Source: Rhizobium rosettiformans W3 (GTDB lineage: Bacteria > Pseudomonadota > Alphaproteobacteria > Rhizobiales > Rhizobiaceae). From it: DNA of 64,000 bases. The position numbers and the translations under genes are program-made. The notes under the pieces were generated by a model. The model saw nothing but the letters and a program-made list of their open reading frames with translations. It searched no databases and was not told the origin of the DNA. Location: NCBI RefSeq assembly GCF_004912135.1, contig NZ_STGU01000014.1, positions 22,090-86,089 on the forward strand. The letters are read 5' to 3'. This document shows, piece by piece, positions 17,663-26,636 of the stretch; within the stretch, counting starts at the first letter, position 1; the number at the start of each line of letters is the position of its first letter.

Positions 17663-18490
17663 TTAGACAAAGGAAAACGCCAGCCCGTAGTCGCGGCTTT
17701 CGCCCGGCTTCAGGATATTGAACTCGCCCGCGGCCTCGAGCTCGGCACGGCCGACCCAGCGATGGGAGACGGGTTCGATGCCCAGCACATGCGCCGGCGC
17801 CTTCTGGTTTCGCCAGATCTGCAGATGCGGCAGCGTATCGGTGCGGAAACGCACCTTGAGCCGCTTGTTTCCGATGGCAGCGATCGGGCCGAGACGAAGC
17901 TCCGCCCAGCCGCCATGCCCCGCAGGAACGCAGAAGATGCCGCCGTCGCCCTCTCCAAAGGCCCAGGCAAAGCCGCCCCCTTCGAGCATCGCGCCTTCCA
18001 GCCGGGTTGCGGGATCGAAGTGCTTTGCACCGAGGTTCATGTGGTACATCAGGAAGGTCGGGAAAGCGGTGTCGCCGACATTGACGACCGTATCGGCGAG
18101 CTGCACCTCGCCGCTTTCGCCCTTCAAGCGCCACTGTCTCTGAAGACGGGCATGGCCGCCGGCGGCAAGCGTCACGTCGACGGCGCCCCGCGCCACCAGA
18201 TCCTCGCCCTCCGCTGTCACCTCGAGCGAATGGGCCGGATTGGCGGAGAAGGACCCATGCAGCGGATAGTCAAGATCGGTGCCGGGGATTGGCTCGCGAT
18301 GACGGATGTGGTCGGGCCCGCAGGTGAACAGGAACCCTTCCAGCGAATGATCGATGCGCGGATCCCCGTCATCGGGAATGGCCCTTCCCGGCGCCAGGTC
18401 GACCCCATCCACGATACAGGAGCCGATGTCGAACACCGACCCTTCATCGAGGGCGAGCCGCGGTCCCTTGGGACCGGAAAACATGATCAT
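17663..18490 (-). CDS. Aldose 1-epimerase-like protein (DUF4432 type)
   Basis: A 275-residue protein of the galactose-mutarotase superfamily. RIDHSLEGFLFTCGPDHIRHR, DYPLHGSFSANPA (with the conserved His of the H-G motif), MYHMNLGAKHFD and the late EPVSHRW match the DUF4432 pattern. Such proteins bind a sugar ring; a catalytic role in anomer conversion is inferred and the sugar is unknown. Its start overlaps the MarR gene stop (ATGA), so it is translated with that regulator and is a likely target of it. Confidence 0.75.
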   Translation of the reverse strand: MIMFSGPKGPRLALDEGSVFDIGSCIVDGVDLAPGRAIPDDGDPRIDHSLEGFLFTCGPDHIRHREPIPGTDLDYPLHGSFSANPAHSLEVTAEGEDLVARGAVDVTLAAGGHARLQRQWRLKGESGEVQLADTVVNVGDTAFPTFLMYHMNLGAKHFDPATRLEGAMLEGGGFAWAFGEGDGGIFCVPAGHGGWAELRLGPIAAIGNKRLKVRFRTDTLPHLQIWRNQKAPAHVLGIEPVSHRWVGRAELEAAGEFNILKPGESRDYGLAFSFV

Positions 18491-18969
18491 GCGAGAGGTT
18501 CCTCGGTCTGCCGCTGCGGCGCTCTGAGGTGACCGGTGGAAACGAGATCCTCCAGCCCGACGAGTCCGCTGTCGAGCGAGGAGAGATAGGCGATATTCAC
18601 ATTGCGCTCAAGCCACCGCTGGAAGGCGGCCGCTTCGCTCGCGAGCCGCTCGAACCGGTCTCTGCCCTTGCTGGTCAGCGACAGAAGCTCGAAGCGCCGA
18701 TCGCTGCGGTCACGCTTGCGCAGCAGATAGCCCTTGTCTTCGAGAACCTTCACGGCCCGGCTGATTTTGGTCTTGGTCAGGCCGGCATAGCCGGAGATCG
18801 CTTTGGCCGTGGTTGGCGAACGCTCGCCCAGCGACCAGAGCACCTGCCATTCGGACCAAGACAACTCGTCATCTGGCCCGCAGAAATGAGTGAAGCCGTT
18901 ATCGACGATCTCCGCGACCCGGATCAGTCGGAAGGGTAAAAAGGCTTCCAATCTCAGTTGATCCTGCAT
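18487..18969 (-). CDS. MarR-family transcriptional regulator
   Basis: A 160-residue winged-helix protein. The MarR core is clear: LSWSEWQVLWSLGERSPTTAKAISGYAGLTKTKISRAVKVLEDKGYLLRKRDRSDRR, with the wing DRSDRR before LSLTSKG. It is the first gene of a two-gene unit with the mutarotase-like protein. The ligand is unknown. Confidence 0.88.
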   Translation of the reverse strand: MQDQLRLEAFLPFRLIRVAEIVDNGFTHFCGPDDELSWSEWQVLWSLGERSPTTAKAISGYAGLTKTKISRAVKVLEDKGYLLRKRDRSDRRFELLSLTSKGRDRFERLASEAAAFQRWLERNVNIAYLSSLDSGLVGLEDLVSTGHLRAPQRQTEEPLA

Positions 18970-19128
18970 TCTCCCCCCTTAATGCCGAACTATAAAGCGA
19001 TAATTCAAAACGCGTTGGCCCGGCTGCCCCCACAGCAAGTTAACCCTATATTCACTATGAATTCACCTTTTCCACATTAGTGTCAAATTTCACGCGTTTG
19101 TCGCCTGCTTAGACGAGGAAACCGAATC

Positions 19129-20487
19129 GTGTTCGACATCAGGAATTCAGGCTTGATATTGGCGGCTCTGGCTGCCGGATCCCTAGCATTGGCAGGCGCA
19201 GCCTCCGCGCAGTCGGTCTATGACGATCGCAACGCACATACCCTCCTGATCTCGCCCGAAGGCGATATCCTCGATTACGTGCCTGAGGTCGGCGAAGTCG
19301 TGATTAGCCGCGATCGCATGGGCCGTACGATCCTGATCGACCGCATGGGCAATCTCGTTGCCACGGAAATCCCGGCCGAAAGCTACTACCCGCCGCGCGA
19401 TCGCGGTCGAAACGGTAGCCTGCCCGGCGTTTACGATCCCTATCAGCGCCAGGACCCCTATCCGCAGCGCGGCTGGGATGATGACGTGACGACCGCGTCG
19501 ATCCCCGACGCCCTGCCCGGCGATCAGGCACCGCTCGACCAGATGCCGCAGGACATGCCCTATGGCGGCCCCGACCTGCCTCTACCGGCCGACAACGCGC
19601 CGGCCCGGACCGTCACGCCCGAAATCCCGGTCAAGAGCGACCTCTCCCGCCTCGAGATTACCGCGCTTCAGGTCTTCCTTGATCGCGAAGGCATTTCGCC
19701 CGGCGTCATCGACGGCAAGATGGGCCAGAACGTCAACAAGGCGATCGTCGCCTGGGAGCAGATGACGGGCGAAACCCTCGACCCGAACAATGCCGAGGAC
19801 ATTCTTGAGCGTCTGCGCCTGTCCGGCGGTCTCGCGATCAAGAACTACACGATCACCGCCGGCGATGCGGCCGGCCCCTTCGTCGCCTCGATCCCTGACG
19901 ACTACGCCCACAAGGCGCAATTGCCGGCGCTCTCCTATACGTCGACCGTCGAAATGCTCGCCGAGCGATTCCACATGGACGAGGGCTATCTGCGCGAACT
20001 GAACCCCGGCGTCGACTTCTCGATCCCCGGCACCACGATCAAGGTCGTCGAGCCGGGCCCGGTGAAGAAGGGGAATGTCGCGCGGATCGTCGCGAACAAG
20101 GGTCTGAAGCAGGTCTTCGCCTATGGCGAGGACGGCAGCCTGATTGCCGCCTATCCTGCCAGCATCGGCTCGGCCGATACGCCTTCCCCGTCCGGCACGG
20201 TGACGATCGAGCGTATCGCGCTCGATCCCGGCTACACCTACAACCCGAAGGTCAACTTCCAGCAGGGCAACAACACCAAGGTCCTGCAGATCCCGCCCGG
20301 CCCGAATGGCCCTGTCGGCACGGTCTGGCTCGCATTGTCGAAACCCACCTATGGCATTCACGGTACGCCCGAGCCTTCCAAGATCGGCCGCACCCAGAGC
20401 CACGGCTGTATCCGCCTGACCAACTGGGACGCGACCGAGCTCGCCAAGATGGTCAAGGCCGGCGTGACGGTGGAATTTGTCGAGTAA
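19129..20487 (+). CDS. L,D-transpeptidase (YkuD) with peptidoglycan-binding domain
   Basis: A 452-residue exported protein. A signal peptide ends near residue 27 (GAASAQ). A proline-rich linker of ~100 residues follows, then a PG_binding-like domain (about 168-215), a LysM-like stretch (MLAERFHMDEGYLRELNPGVDFSIPGTTIKVVEP) and the YkuD domain. The catalytic motif SHGCIRL has Cys427 and the partner HGT lies 17 residues earlier. It makes 3-3 peptidoglycan cross-links or attaches proteins to peptidoglycan; Rhizobiales with polar growth have many such paralogues. The start is a GTG with GAGGAAACC eight bases upstream. Confidence 0.92.
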   Translation: MFDIRNSGLILAALAAGSLALAGAASAQSVYDDRNAHTLLISPEGDILDYVPEVGEVVISRDRMGRTILIDRMGNLVATEIPAESYYPPRDRGRNGSLPGVYDPYQRQDPYPQRGWDDDVTTASIPDALPGDQAPLDQMPQDMPYGGPDLPLPADNAPARTVTPEIPVKSDLSRLEITALQVFLDREGISPGVIDGKMGQNVNKAIVAWEQMTGETLDPNNAEDILERLRLSGGLAIKNYTITAGDAAGPFVASIPDDYAHKAQLPALSYTSTVEMLAERFHMDEGYLRELNPGVDFSIPGTTIKVVEPGPVKKGNVARIVANKGLKQVFAYGEDGSLIAAYPASIGSADTPSPSGTVTIERIALDPGYTYNPKVNFQQGNNTKVLQIPPGPNGPVGTVWLALSKPTYGIHGTPEPSKIGRTQSHGCIRLTNWDATELAKMVKAGVTVEFVE

Positions 20488-21124
20488 CGGCGACGGCTCT
20501 GGGTACATCGGAAGCATCTGGTCGGAGTTCCGAGAGATCGGAAGATCACTGCCGCCTGTGGTCTTTCTCCATGGAAGCAATCACGATGAGCACAGTCTGA
20601 CTGACTTTGCAGCCCAGGTGGCCCATGGTCATCCCCAGTACTTTCCACGGGGCAGCGAGGCATGGGGAACAGCGTTCACCTTCTTCCGGCGCCACGCCGA
20701 CCGGTCCATCGACGTGGCAAACCTTGGCCATCGAGCGGACGAACTGGCCGTTATGCTAGATGCCATTCGTGAGAGGCATGGTCGACCTGCTTTGCTGATG
20801 GGGTTCTCGAGCGGAGCGATCATGGCAACGGCCCTAATGGCAACGCACCGAGAGCTCGTGGACGGCGGAGTACTGCTACGCCCCCAAAGCCCCTTCGGCG
20901 AGCGAGGATCGCCGGAGTTGCAAGGCATGCAGGTGCTTATGATATCTGGAAAAGATGATCGAAGACGGACCCGTTGCGATGCAGAGCTCCTGCACAATCA
21001 ACTGGTAGCATCGGGAGCGGCGGTGACATGGCACGATTTGCCATGCGGGCATGATTTCGACCCGCTAGGACGCGACATAGAGCTAACCCGCGCCTGGATG
21101 GCCAAGCGCGGGTCACAAAACTGA
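20477..21124 (+). CDS. Phospholipase/carboxylesterase-like alpha/beta hydrolase
   Basis: A protein of up to 215 residues resembling Abhydrolase_2 (YpfH/carboxylesterase) enzymes: VVFLHGSNHDE for the oxyanion loop, GFSSGAIMA for the nucleophile Ser, and a late GHDFDP for the catalytic His. The start is uncertain. The frame opens at a TTG (20477) inside the end of the L,D-transpeptidase gene and no ATG occurs before residue ~90; a GTG just before the first beta strand is too late. The 11-base overlap suggests translational coupling to the upstream gene. Confidence 0.7.
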   Translation: MSSNGDGSGYIGSIWSEFREIGRSLPPVVFLHGSNHDEHSLTDFAAQVAHGHPQYFPRGSEAWGTAFTFFRRHADRSIDVANLGHRADELAVMLDAIRERHGRPALLMGFSSGAIMATALMATHRELVDGGVLLRPQSPFGERGSPELQGMQVLMISGKDDRRRTRCDAELLHNQLVASGAAVTWHDLPCGHDFDPLGRDIELTRAWMAKRGSQN

Positions 21125-21137
21125 TTGATCGCGAGCG

Positions 21138-21857
21138 TCAGGCCGCCGAGCGTACCAGCCGGAAGAGGCGACGTGGCTCACCGGACCGGATGACCTTGAC
21201 CGGCAGCAGGCGCATCACTTCGGAGGCAAATGCCTTGGCGTTGTCCTGAGCCTTGTCGAGATTGCTGATCTTCGCTGCATCCATCGAATACAGCGTGCCA
21301 CCACAGTCGAAGATCTCGCGGAAAGCGCTGCGCTCTGCGATCGGCGTGTTGATGACATTGACGCCGCGCGCCGACAGAAGACCCTTGATGGTCAGAAGGG
21401 CGCGTGTCGTGACCATCGAGGTCACGCGGGTCAGCACGACCGAATGGGGGATGACGAGATTTCCGGCATCTTCCATCAGCTTGATCAGATCGAGGATCTG
21501 GGCACCGCCCTTGGCATCCATGGCGCAGCCCTGAACCGGGATCATCACGTGATCCGAAAGGCCGATTGCCGTGGTGACCATGGCGTCGCGGGCGCCGGCA
21601 AGATCCATGATGATATAGTCGTTTGTGCGCGAGAGCTCGCGGATATGCCCCTGAACAGAGGCAACCGTCACTTCCGAGATGACTTCGATATTGCGCTGCG
21701 GACCGGAGATCTCGTGCCACTGGGTGATCCAGCGCTGCGGATCGGCATCAAGGATGGCGACGCGATATCCCTGGTGCGCCAGTTCGGTGGCGAGAAGAAG
21801 GGCTGCGGTGGTCTTGCCGGCACCGCCCTTGGCATTGGCAAAAGAAATGACTGGCAT
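21138..21857 (-). CDS. ParA/MinD-family P-loop ATPase, orphan
   Basis: A 239-residue protein. The deviant Walker A KGGAGKT (residues 10-16) follows ISFANA directly, and the Walker B-like region is YIIMDLAGARDAM. ParA-type ATPases bind DNA or membranes when ATP-loaded and position cargo. There is no parB or parS-like cluster next to it, so it is not the chromosomal or plasmid partition pair; VirC1-like and chemoreceptor-positioning ParA proteins are alternatives. The ATG at 21857 has AAGGATCAAGC upstream; a 29-residue longer opening is not family-like. Confidence 0.82.
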   Translation of the reverse strand: MPVISFANAKGGAGKTTAALLLATELAHQGYRVAILDADPQRWITQWHEISGPQRNIEVISEVTVASVQGHIRELSRTNDYIIMDLAGARDAMVTTAIGLSDHVMIPVQGCAMDAKGGAQILDLIKLMEDAGNLVIPHSVVLTRVTSMVTTRALLTIKGLLSARGVNVINTPIAERSAFREIFDCGGTLYSMDAAKISNLDKAQDNAKAFASEVMRLLPVKVIRSGEPRRLFRLVRSAA

Positions 21858-22052
21858 GCTTGATCCTTGGGAGGTCTGGTCCGAGCGGCTCATCGCTCTT
21901 GGGCAACCCGCGTCATCGGCGCCCCATGCCTGCATCATGCGCAAACATGGTTAACAAAGTGGAAACGCACCCTTGCCGCCCCTCCCCCATAATGGGGAGA
22001 AGCAACGGAAAAACCTAGCATATTCGAAGATAGGAATGGGCCGAACTGCCCG

Positions 22053-22444
22053 TCAACCGCGCAGCGGCGTGCAACTGCCGACATGCTGAGGACCGACTCG
22101 GCCAGCCTTGAGATCAGACAGCAGCGGCAAGGAAGGATCCGGTCCGCCGAGACTCGCCTCGAATGTCGCGCGGTCGACCTTCACCATCCGTCCGCTGCCG
22201 AGAATGCTCACCAGCGTCTTCTTGTCGACCACGGCAAGGCTCACTTTCTACTTGCAGAACTGCTTGCCATCCTTGCCCGTCAGCACCCAGCCCAAGGCGC
22301 CGGACTTTCCCTGGCTCATTTTACCAACCGTGTAGCCCTTCTTGAGGAGCCCCTGAAAGCTTTCGGCAGAGGCAGGCGAGGCATGAAGAAGCAAGCAGTC
22401 CCCAAGATGCACAGGGTGCGAGCAATCACATAGGAACGAGACAT
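22053..22444 (-). pseudogene. Decayed gene for a small exported protein (frameshift and in-frame TAG)
   Basis: Three pieces add up to one former gene of ~130 codons. At 22444 an ATG with GGAGAGG upstream starts MSRSYVIARTLCILGTACFF, a good signal peptide, but its frame soon loses sense. The neighbouring frame continues with a signal-peptidase site and mature start (LLLHASPASAESFQGLLKKG). That frame runs to a TAG (FCK-stop) at about 22248 and goes on, in the same frame, with KVSLAVVDKKTLVSILG to a TGA at 22053. So one indel near 22385-22400 and one nonsense codon broke it. The old product was a small secreted protein with one Cys in each half; its function is unknown. Confidence 0.65.
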
Positions 22445-22497
22445 CAAAAGCACCTCTCCAGAATGAAAACTGAAACCGGATTTTGGGAGAATGATCG

Positions 22498-22529
22498 GAG
22501 GGCCCCAACCGGTAGTGGCGGGGGCCCTC
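22498..22529 (-). terminator. GC-rich hairpin after the iron alcohol dehydrogenase gene
   Basis: A 9-bp stem GAGGGCCCC / GGGGCCCTC with a 14-base loop lies 20 bases beyond the end of the minus-strand operon. The T-run is poor, so it is a likely but weak 3' end of the operon. Confidence 0.5.
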
Positions 22530-22548
22530 GACTCGTCAAAACAGACGA

Positions 22549-23694
22549 TTAGAAGCAGTCGGCGAAGAGCTGCTTGGTGTTTTCAAGCGTCATCTTGACC
22601 GGATTGCCGCCCGCACTCGGATCCTCGATCGCCATGGCCGAGAGCTCGTCGATCCGGTCATTGGCAATGCCCATCGCCGTCAGGTTGGCCGGCACGTTGA
22701 GCTCGGCGCGCAGCGCCAGCACATAGTCGTAGAAACCGTCGAAGCCGCCGGCGATGCCGAGATAGGCCGCCGCACGCTCGATGCGATCCTCGATCACGTG
22801 ACGATTGAACTTCAGGACCGGCGGCATGACGACAGCGTTCGTCATGCCGTGATGCGTGTTGTAGACGGCACCGATCGGATGCGACAGCGCGTGGATGGCG
22901 CCAAGCCCCTTCTGGAAGGCAACGGCGCCCATGGCGGCAGCCGACATCATGTTGGTGCGAGCCTCGATATCCGTGCCGTCCTTGTAGGCGCGCGGCAGGA
23001 ATTCCTTGACCAGCCGCATGCCTTCGAGCGCGATGCCCTGGCTCATCGGATGGTAGAAGGGCGAGGAATAGGCTTCCAGGCAGTGCGCAAACGCGTCCAT
23101 GCCCGTGCCCGCCGTGATCATCTTCGGCATGCCGACGGTCAGTTCCGGATCGCAGATGACGACGCCCGGCAGGAACTTCGGATGGAAGATGATCTTCTTC
23201 ACATGGGTTTCGGAATTGGTGATGACAGAGGCGCGGCCGACTTCGGAGCCGGTGCCCGCCGTGGTCGGTACGGCGACGATCGGCGCGATGGCGTCGGAAT
23301 TGGCGCGGGTCCACCAGTCACCGATGTCCTCGAAATCCCAGACCGGCCGGGTCTGGCCGGCCATGAAGGCAACGCACTTGCCGAGATCGAGACCCGAGCC
23401 GCCGCCGAAGGCGACGACGCCGTCATGGCCGCCGTCCTTGTAGGCCTTGATGCCGGCTTCCAGGTTCTTCTCGTTCGGGTTCGGGTCCACATCGGCGAAG
23501 AGCGCACGACCAAGACCCGCCTCTTCCAGCACGTCGAGCGCCGTCTGGGTGATCGCCATCGGGGCCAGACCCCGGTCGGTGATCAACAGCGGCTTCTTCA
23601 TGCCGAGCGACTTGCAGGCGTCCGCCAGTTCCTTGATGCGGCCGCGTCCCATCTTGATGGCGGTGGGATAGCTCCAGTTGGCGACGATGTTCAT
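22549..23694 (-). CDS. Iron-containing alcohol dehydrogenase
   Basis: A 381-residue group III (Fe-dependent) alcohol dehydrogenase that oxidizes alcohols with NAD(P)+. It has the nucleotide-binding GGGSGLDLGK (about residues 95-104), PTTAGTGSE, and the metal ligands in TGMDAFAHCLEAY (Asp, His), ALSHPIG and NTHHGMTNAV. It is the last gene of the operon, overlapping the aldehyde dehydrogenase gene by four bases (ATGA). In context it should make the aldehyde that this neighbour oxidizes. I infer that the substrate is a gamma-glutamylated amino alcohol, because a glutamine-synthetase-like ligase is also encoded in the operon. Confidence 0.92.
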   Translation of the reverse strand: MNIVANWSYPTAIKMGRGRIKELADACKSLGMKKPLLITDRGLAPMAITQTALDVLEEAGLGRALFADVDPNPNEKNLEAGIKAYKDGGHDGVVAFGGGSGLDLGKCVAFMAGQTRPVWDFEDIGDWWTRANSDAIAPIVAVPTTAGTGSEVGRASVITNSETHVKKIIFHPKFLPGVVICDPELTVGMPKMITAGTGMDAFAHCLEAYSSPFYHPMSQGIALEGMRLVKEFLPRAYKDGTDIEARTNMMSAAAMGAVAFQKGLGAIHALSHPIGAVYNTHHGMTNAVVMPPVLKFNRHVIEDRIERAAAYLGIAGGFDGFYDYVLALRAELNVPANLTAMGIANDRIDELSAMAIEDPSAGGNPVKMTLENTKQLFADCF

Positions 23695-25076
23695 TTCGTG
23701 ACTTTCTTCAGGTGATAGGATTTCGGACGGGTAAGGTTCTGGAAGCCGAGCACGGAGAGCGAGCCGCCCTTGCCGGTTTCCTTGACGCCGGTCCAGCAGA
23801 GCGCCGGGTCGAGATAGTCGGCGCGGTTCATGAAGACGGTACCGGTCTCGATCTCGCGGCCGATGCGGGCAGCGCGCTCCGAATCCTGCGTCCAGAGCGA
23901 GGCGGTCAGACCATAGGGGCTGTCATTCATCAGCTCGAGCGCCTGTTCGTCGCTCTTCACCTTCATGATGCCAACGGCGGGGCCGAAGGTCTCGTCCTTC
24001 ATGAACGCCATGGAATGGTCCACATTCACCAGGATCTGCGGCATGATATAGGCGCCGCCGTCATCGGCCGGGAAGAGCTTGGGATCGACAAGTGCCTTTG
24101 CACCCTTCGACACGGCATCGGCGATCTGCTCGCGCACGACCTTGGCGAAACGCTTGTTGGCCATCGGCCCCAGCGTCGTTTCCGGATCGAGCGGGTTGCC
24201 GAGCTTGTAGTTCGACACCCAGGCGACCGACTTCTCGACAAAGGCGTCGTAAAGGCTCTCATGCACATAGACGCGTTCGATGCCGCAGCAGCACTGGCCG
24301 GAATTGTAGGTCGCGCCGTCCATCAGCGTATCGACGGCAGCATCAAGGTCGGCGTCTTCCATCACATAGCCCGGATCCTTGCCGCCAAGCTCGAGGCCGA
24401 GACCGGCGAAGGTACCGGCAGCGGCCCGCTCGATCGAACGACCACCTTCGACCGAACCGGTGAAGTTGATGAAGTTGAAATTGCCAGCCGCGATCAACGC
24501 AGACGTGGTCTGGTGATCAAGGAAGAGGTTGATGAAGACATCGTCAGGCACACCCGCCTCGACGAAAGCGCGCACCATGCGCTCGCCGACGAGAAGCGTC
24601 TGGGTCGCATGCTTGATGACGACGGTGTTGCCCGCCATCAGCGCCGGCGCGATCGTATTGATCGCCGTCATGTAGGGGTAGTTCCACGGCGCGATGACGA
24701 AGACGACGCCATGCGGCTCGCGCTCGATCCGACGCTCGAATTTGTCGCTGGCTTCGACGACGAGAGGCGCCAGCGAGTCGGCGGCGATCGCTGCGACATA
24801 GTTGGAGCGCTCGTTGAAGCCCTTGTACTCGCCGCCATAGCGGACCGGACGGCCCATCATGTGGGCGAGTTCCGGCACGACCTCGTCCGACATCTCGTTG
24901 AGGCGGGCAACGCCCTTCAGAACCAACTGAACGCGGTCTTCGAGCGGTCGCCGCGCCCAGGCCTTCTGCGCCTTGCGGGCACGTGCCACGGCCTCAGTCG
25001 CCGCTTCCAGCGACATGGCCGGGCGCTCGGCGTAAACCGACCCATCGATCGGCGAAATGCATTGGATCATGGTCAT
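23691..25076 (-). CDS. NAD(P)-dependent aldehyde dehydrogenase
   Basis: A 461-residue ALDH-superfamily enzyme. WNYPYMTAINTIAPALMAGN, the Glu region LELGGKDPGYV and the Cys region NSGQCCCGIERVYV carry the catalytic residues, and ETFGPAVGIM is present. It turns an aldehyde into the acid. The gene lies between the glutamine-synthetase-like ligase and the iron alcohol dehydrogenase, overlapping the latter by four bases, so the two oxidations are coupled genetically. The role parallels PuuC of the gamma-glutamyl-putrescine pathway, which is an inference from context. Confidence 0.93.
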   Translation of the reverse strand: MTMIQCISPIDGSVYAERPAMSLEAATEAVARARKAQKAWARRPLEDRVQLVLKGVARLNEMSDEVVPELAHMMGRPVRYGGEYKGFNERSNYVAAIAADSLAPLVVEASDKFERRIEREPHGVVFVIAPWNYPYMTAINTIAPALMAGNTVVIKHATQTLLVGERMVRAFVEAGVPDDVFINLFLDHQTTSALIAAGNFNFINFTGSVEGGRSIERAAAGTFAGLGLELGGKDPGYVMEDADLDAAVDTLMDGATYNSGQCCCGIERVYVHESLYDAFVEKSVAWVSNYKLGNPLDPETTLGPMANKRFAKVVREQIADAVSKGAKALVDPKLFPADDGGAYIMPQILVNVDHSMAFMKDETFGPAVGIMKVKSDEQALELMNDSPYGLTASLWTQDSERAARIGREIETGTVFMNRADYLDPALCWTGVKETGKGGSLSVLGFQNLTRPKSYHLKKVTK

Positions 25077-25180
25077 GATCGTCTTCCTATTGTTCTACAA
25101 CGAAATGACAGCGACCGAAGCCGCTGTCCTTGTTTCCACCCTTACGCTGGGGATCGTGGCCGGCTCAAGCCCGCCATTGG

Positions 25181-26548
25181 TCACGCCCGTTCGAAGCCGC
25201 GCGCCACCTCCCAATCCGTGATCCGACGGTCATATTCCTCCTGCTCCCATTCGGCAGCACGAACATAATGATCGACGACGTCATCGCCGAAGGCAGCCCT
25301 CAGCATAGCTGAGCCCTTCAACGTCTCGGCTGCTGCCCGCAGCGTGCGCGGGATCTCGCGGACACCCTGCGCGCCGTAAGCATCGCCGGTAAAGGCAGGC
25401 TCGAGTTCCATCTTCTTCTCGATCCCGTCGATGCCGGCGGCGAGAAGTGCAGCCATGGCGAGATAGGGGTTGAGGTCGGAGCCGCCGACACGGCATTCGA
25501 CCCGGATGCCCTTGGTGCCGTCACCGCACAGACGGTAGCCCGCGGTGCGATTGTCCTTCGACCAGATCGCCTTGGTCGGCGCAAAGGTGCCCGCCATGAA
25601 GCGCTTGTAGGAGTTGATATAGGGCGCGAGGAAATAGGTGATTTCCGAAGCATGGCTGAGCAATCCGGCCATGTAGTGCTTCATGGTCTCCGACATGCCG
25701 TATTGGCCCTTCTCGTCAAAGAAGAGCGGCGTCTTGCCATCGGCGGACCAAAGCGACTGGTGGATATGCGAGGATGAACCGGCAGCATTGTAATGCCACT
25801 TGGCGAGGAAGGTGATGGCCTTGCCCTTCGACCAGGCAATCTCCTTGCAGCCGTTCTTGATGATGACATGCCGGTCGGCCATCGTCAGCGCATCGGCATA
25901 GCGGACATTGATCTCTTCTTGGCCGGCAGACGCTTCACCCTTGGAATTCTCGACCGGGATGCCCGCACCCTGCAGACCCTTGCGAATCGCGCGCATCACG
26001 TCTTCTTCCTTGGTCGTCTGGAAGATGTGGTAATCCTCGTTATAGCCCGAGACCAGCTTCAGGTCGCGATAGCCCGACAGCCGCGCCTCGTCATAGGTCT
26101 GGTCGAAGAGGAAAAATTCGAGTTCAGTCGCCATGAAGGCCTTCATGCCCATGGCTTCGAGCCGGGCGACCTGCTTCTTCAGGATCGCGCGCGGCGAATG
26201 CGGAACCTCGGCATGGGTCGCATGGTCCAGCATATCGCAAAGTACGAGGGCCGTGCCTTCGAGCCAGGGGATCCGGCGTAAGGTCGAAAGATCCGGCTTC
26301 ATCGTGTAGTCGCCATAGCCCTTTTCCCAGCTCGTCGCCTTGTAGCCGGAGACGGTTTCCATCTCCATGTCGGTGGCGAGCAGATAGTTGCAGCTATGGG
26401 TTTCCTTGTAGGCGCTTTCGACGAAATACTCCGCCTGGAAGCGCTTGCCCATCAAACGGCCCTGCATGTCCACCTGACACGCCAGTACCGTGTCGATGCG
26501 CCCCTCTGCGACGTCCTTTTTTAGATCTTCGAATGTGTACTTGGTCAT
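25181..26548 (-). CDS. Glutamine-synthetase-like ligase (gamma-glutamylpolyamine/amide synthetase family)
   Basis: A 455-residue member of the glutamine synthetase catalytic superfamily. Metal- and substrate-binding parts are recognisable: ATELEFFLFD, ASAGQEEINVRYADAL, the metal His in SSHIHQSLW, APTKAIWSKDNRTAGYRL and the late IRVECRVGGSDLNPYLA. The pattern WSKDNR and the late E-x-R-x-G-G-S-D-L-N are those of PuuA/GlnA3-4/IpuC-type enzymes, which join glutamate to amines instead of ammonia. With ATP it would make a gamma-glutamyl amide of the imported amine. It lies after a TRAP importer and before two oxidoreductases, and a hydrolase gene starts the same operon. A true ammonia-assimilating enzyme is less likely because the adenylylation-type context is absent. 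Confidence 0.88.
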   Translation of the reverse strand: MTKYTFEDLKKDVAEGRIDTVLACQVDMQGRLMGKRFQAEYFVESAYKETHSCNYLLATDMEMETVSGYKATSWEKGYGDYTMKPDLSTLRRIPWLEGTALVLCDMLDHATHAEVPHSPRAILKKQVARLEAMGMKAFMATELEFFLFDQTYDEARLSGYRDLKLVSGYNEDYHIFQTTKEEDVMRAIRKGLQGAGIPVENSKGEASAGQEEINVRYADALTMADRHVIIKNGCKEIAWSKGKAITFLAKWHYNAAGSSSHIHQSLWSADGKTPLFFDEKGQYGMSETMKHYMAGLLSHASEITYFLAPYINSYKRFMAGTFAPTKAIWSKDNRTAGYRLCGDGTKGIRVECRVGGSDLNPYLAMAALLAAGIDGIEKKMELEPAFTGDAYGAQGVREIPRTLRAAAETLKGSAMLRAAFGDDVVDHYVRAAEWEQEEYDRRITDWEVARGFERA

Positions 26549-26598
26549 CTCGGTGTTCCCAGGGCAGCGATTGGCTCATGCCGTCTTGTTTTGTGGGA

Positions 26599-26622
26599 GC
26601 GACCCGGCCGAAGCCGGATCGC
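26599..26622 (-). promoter_or_regulatory. UUCG-capped hairpin between dctP and the ligase gene
   Basis: On the minus strand GCGATCCGGC-TTCG-GCCGGGTCGC forms a 10-bp stem (one G-U pair) with a stable UUCG tetraloop, 15 bases after the dctP stop codon. Stems here typically protect the mRNA of the abundant binding protein and lower expression of genes behind it. Confidence 0.6.
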
Positions 26623-26636
26623 CCATGCGTGATTGA

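Noticed and set aside
21975..22005. A second RIME-like element (CTCCCCCATAATGGGGAG)
   Set aside because: Only a short half-element without the complementary outer ends; it may be a remnant, but the support is too weak.
22798..25268. Two long plus-strand frames across the alcohol and aldehyde dehydrogenase genes
   Set aside because: They are Arg/His-rich shadows of well-recognized minus-strand enzymes.
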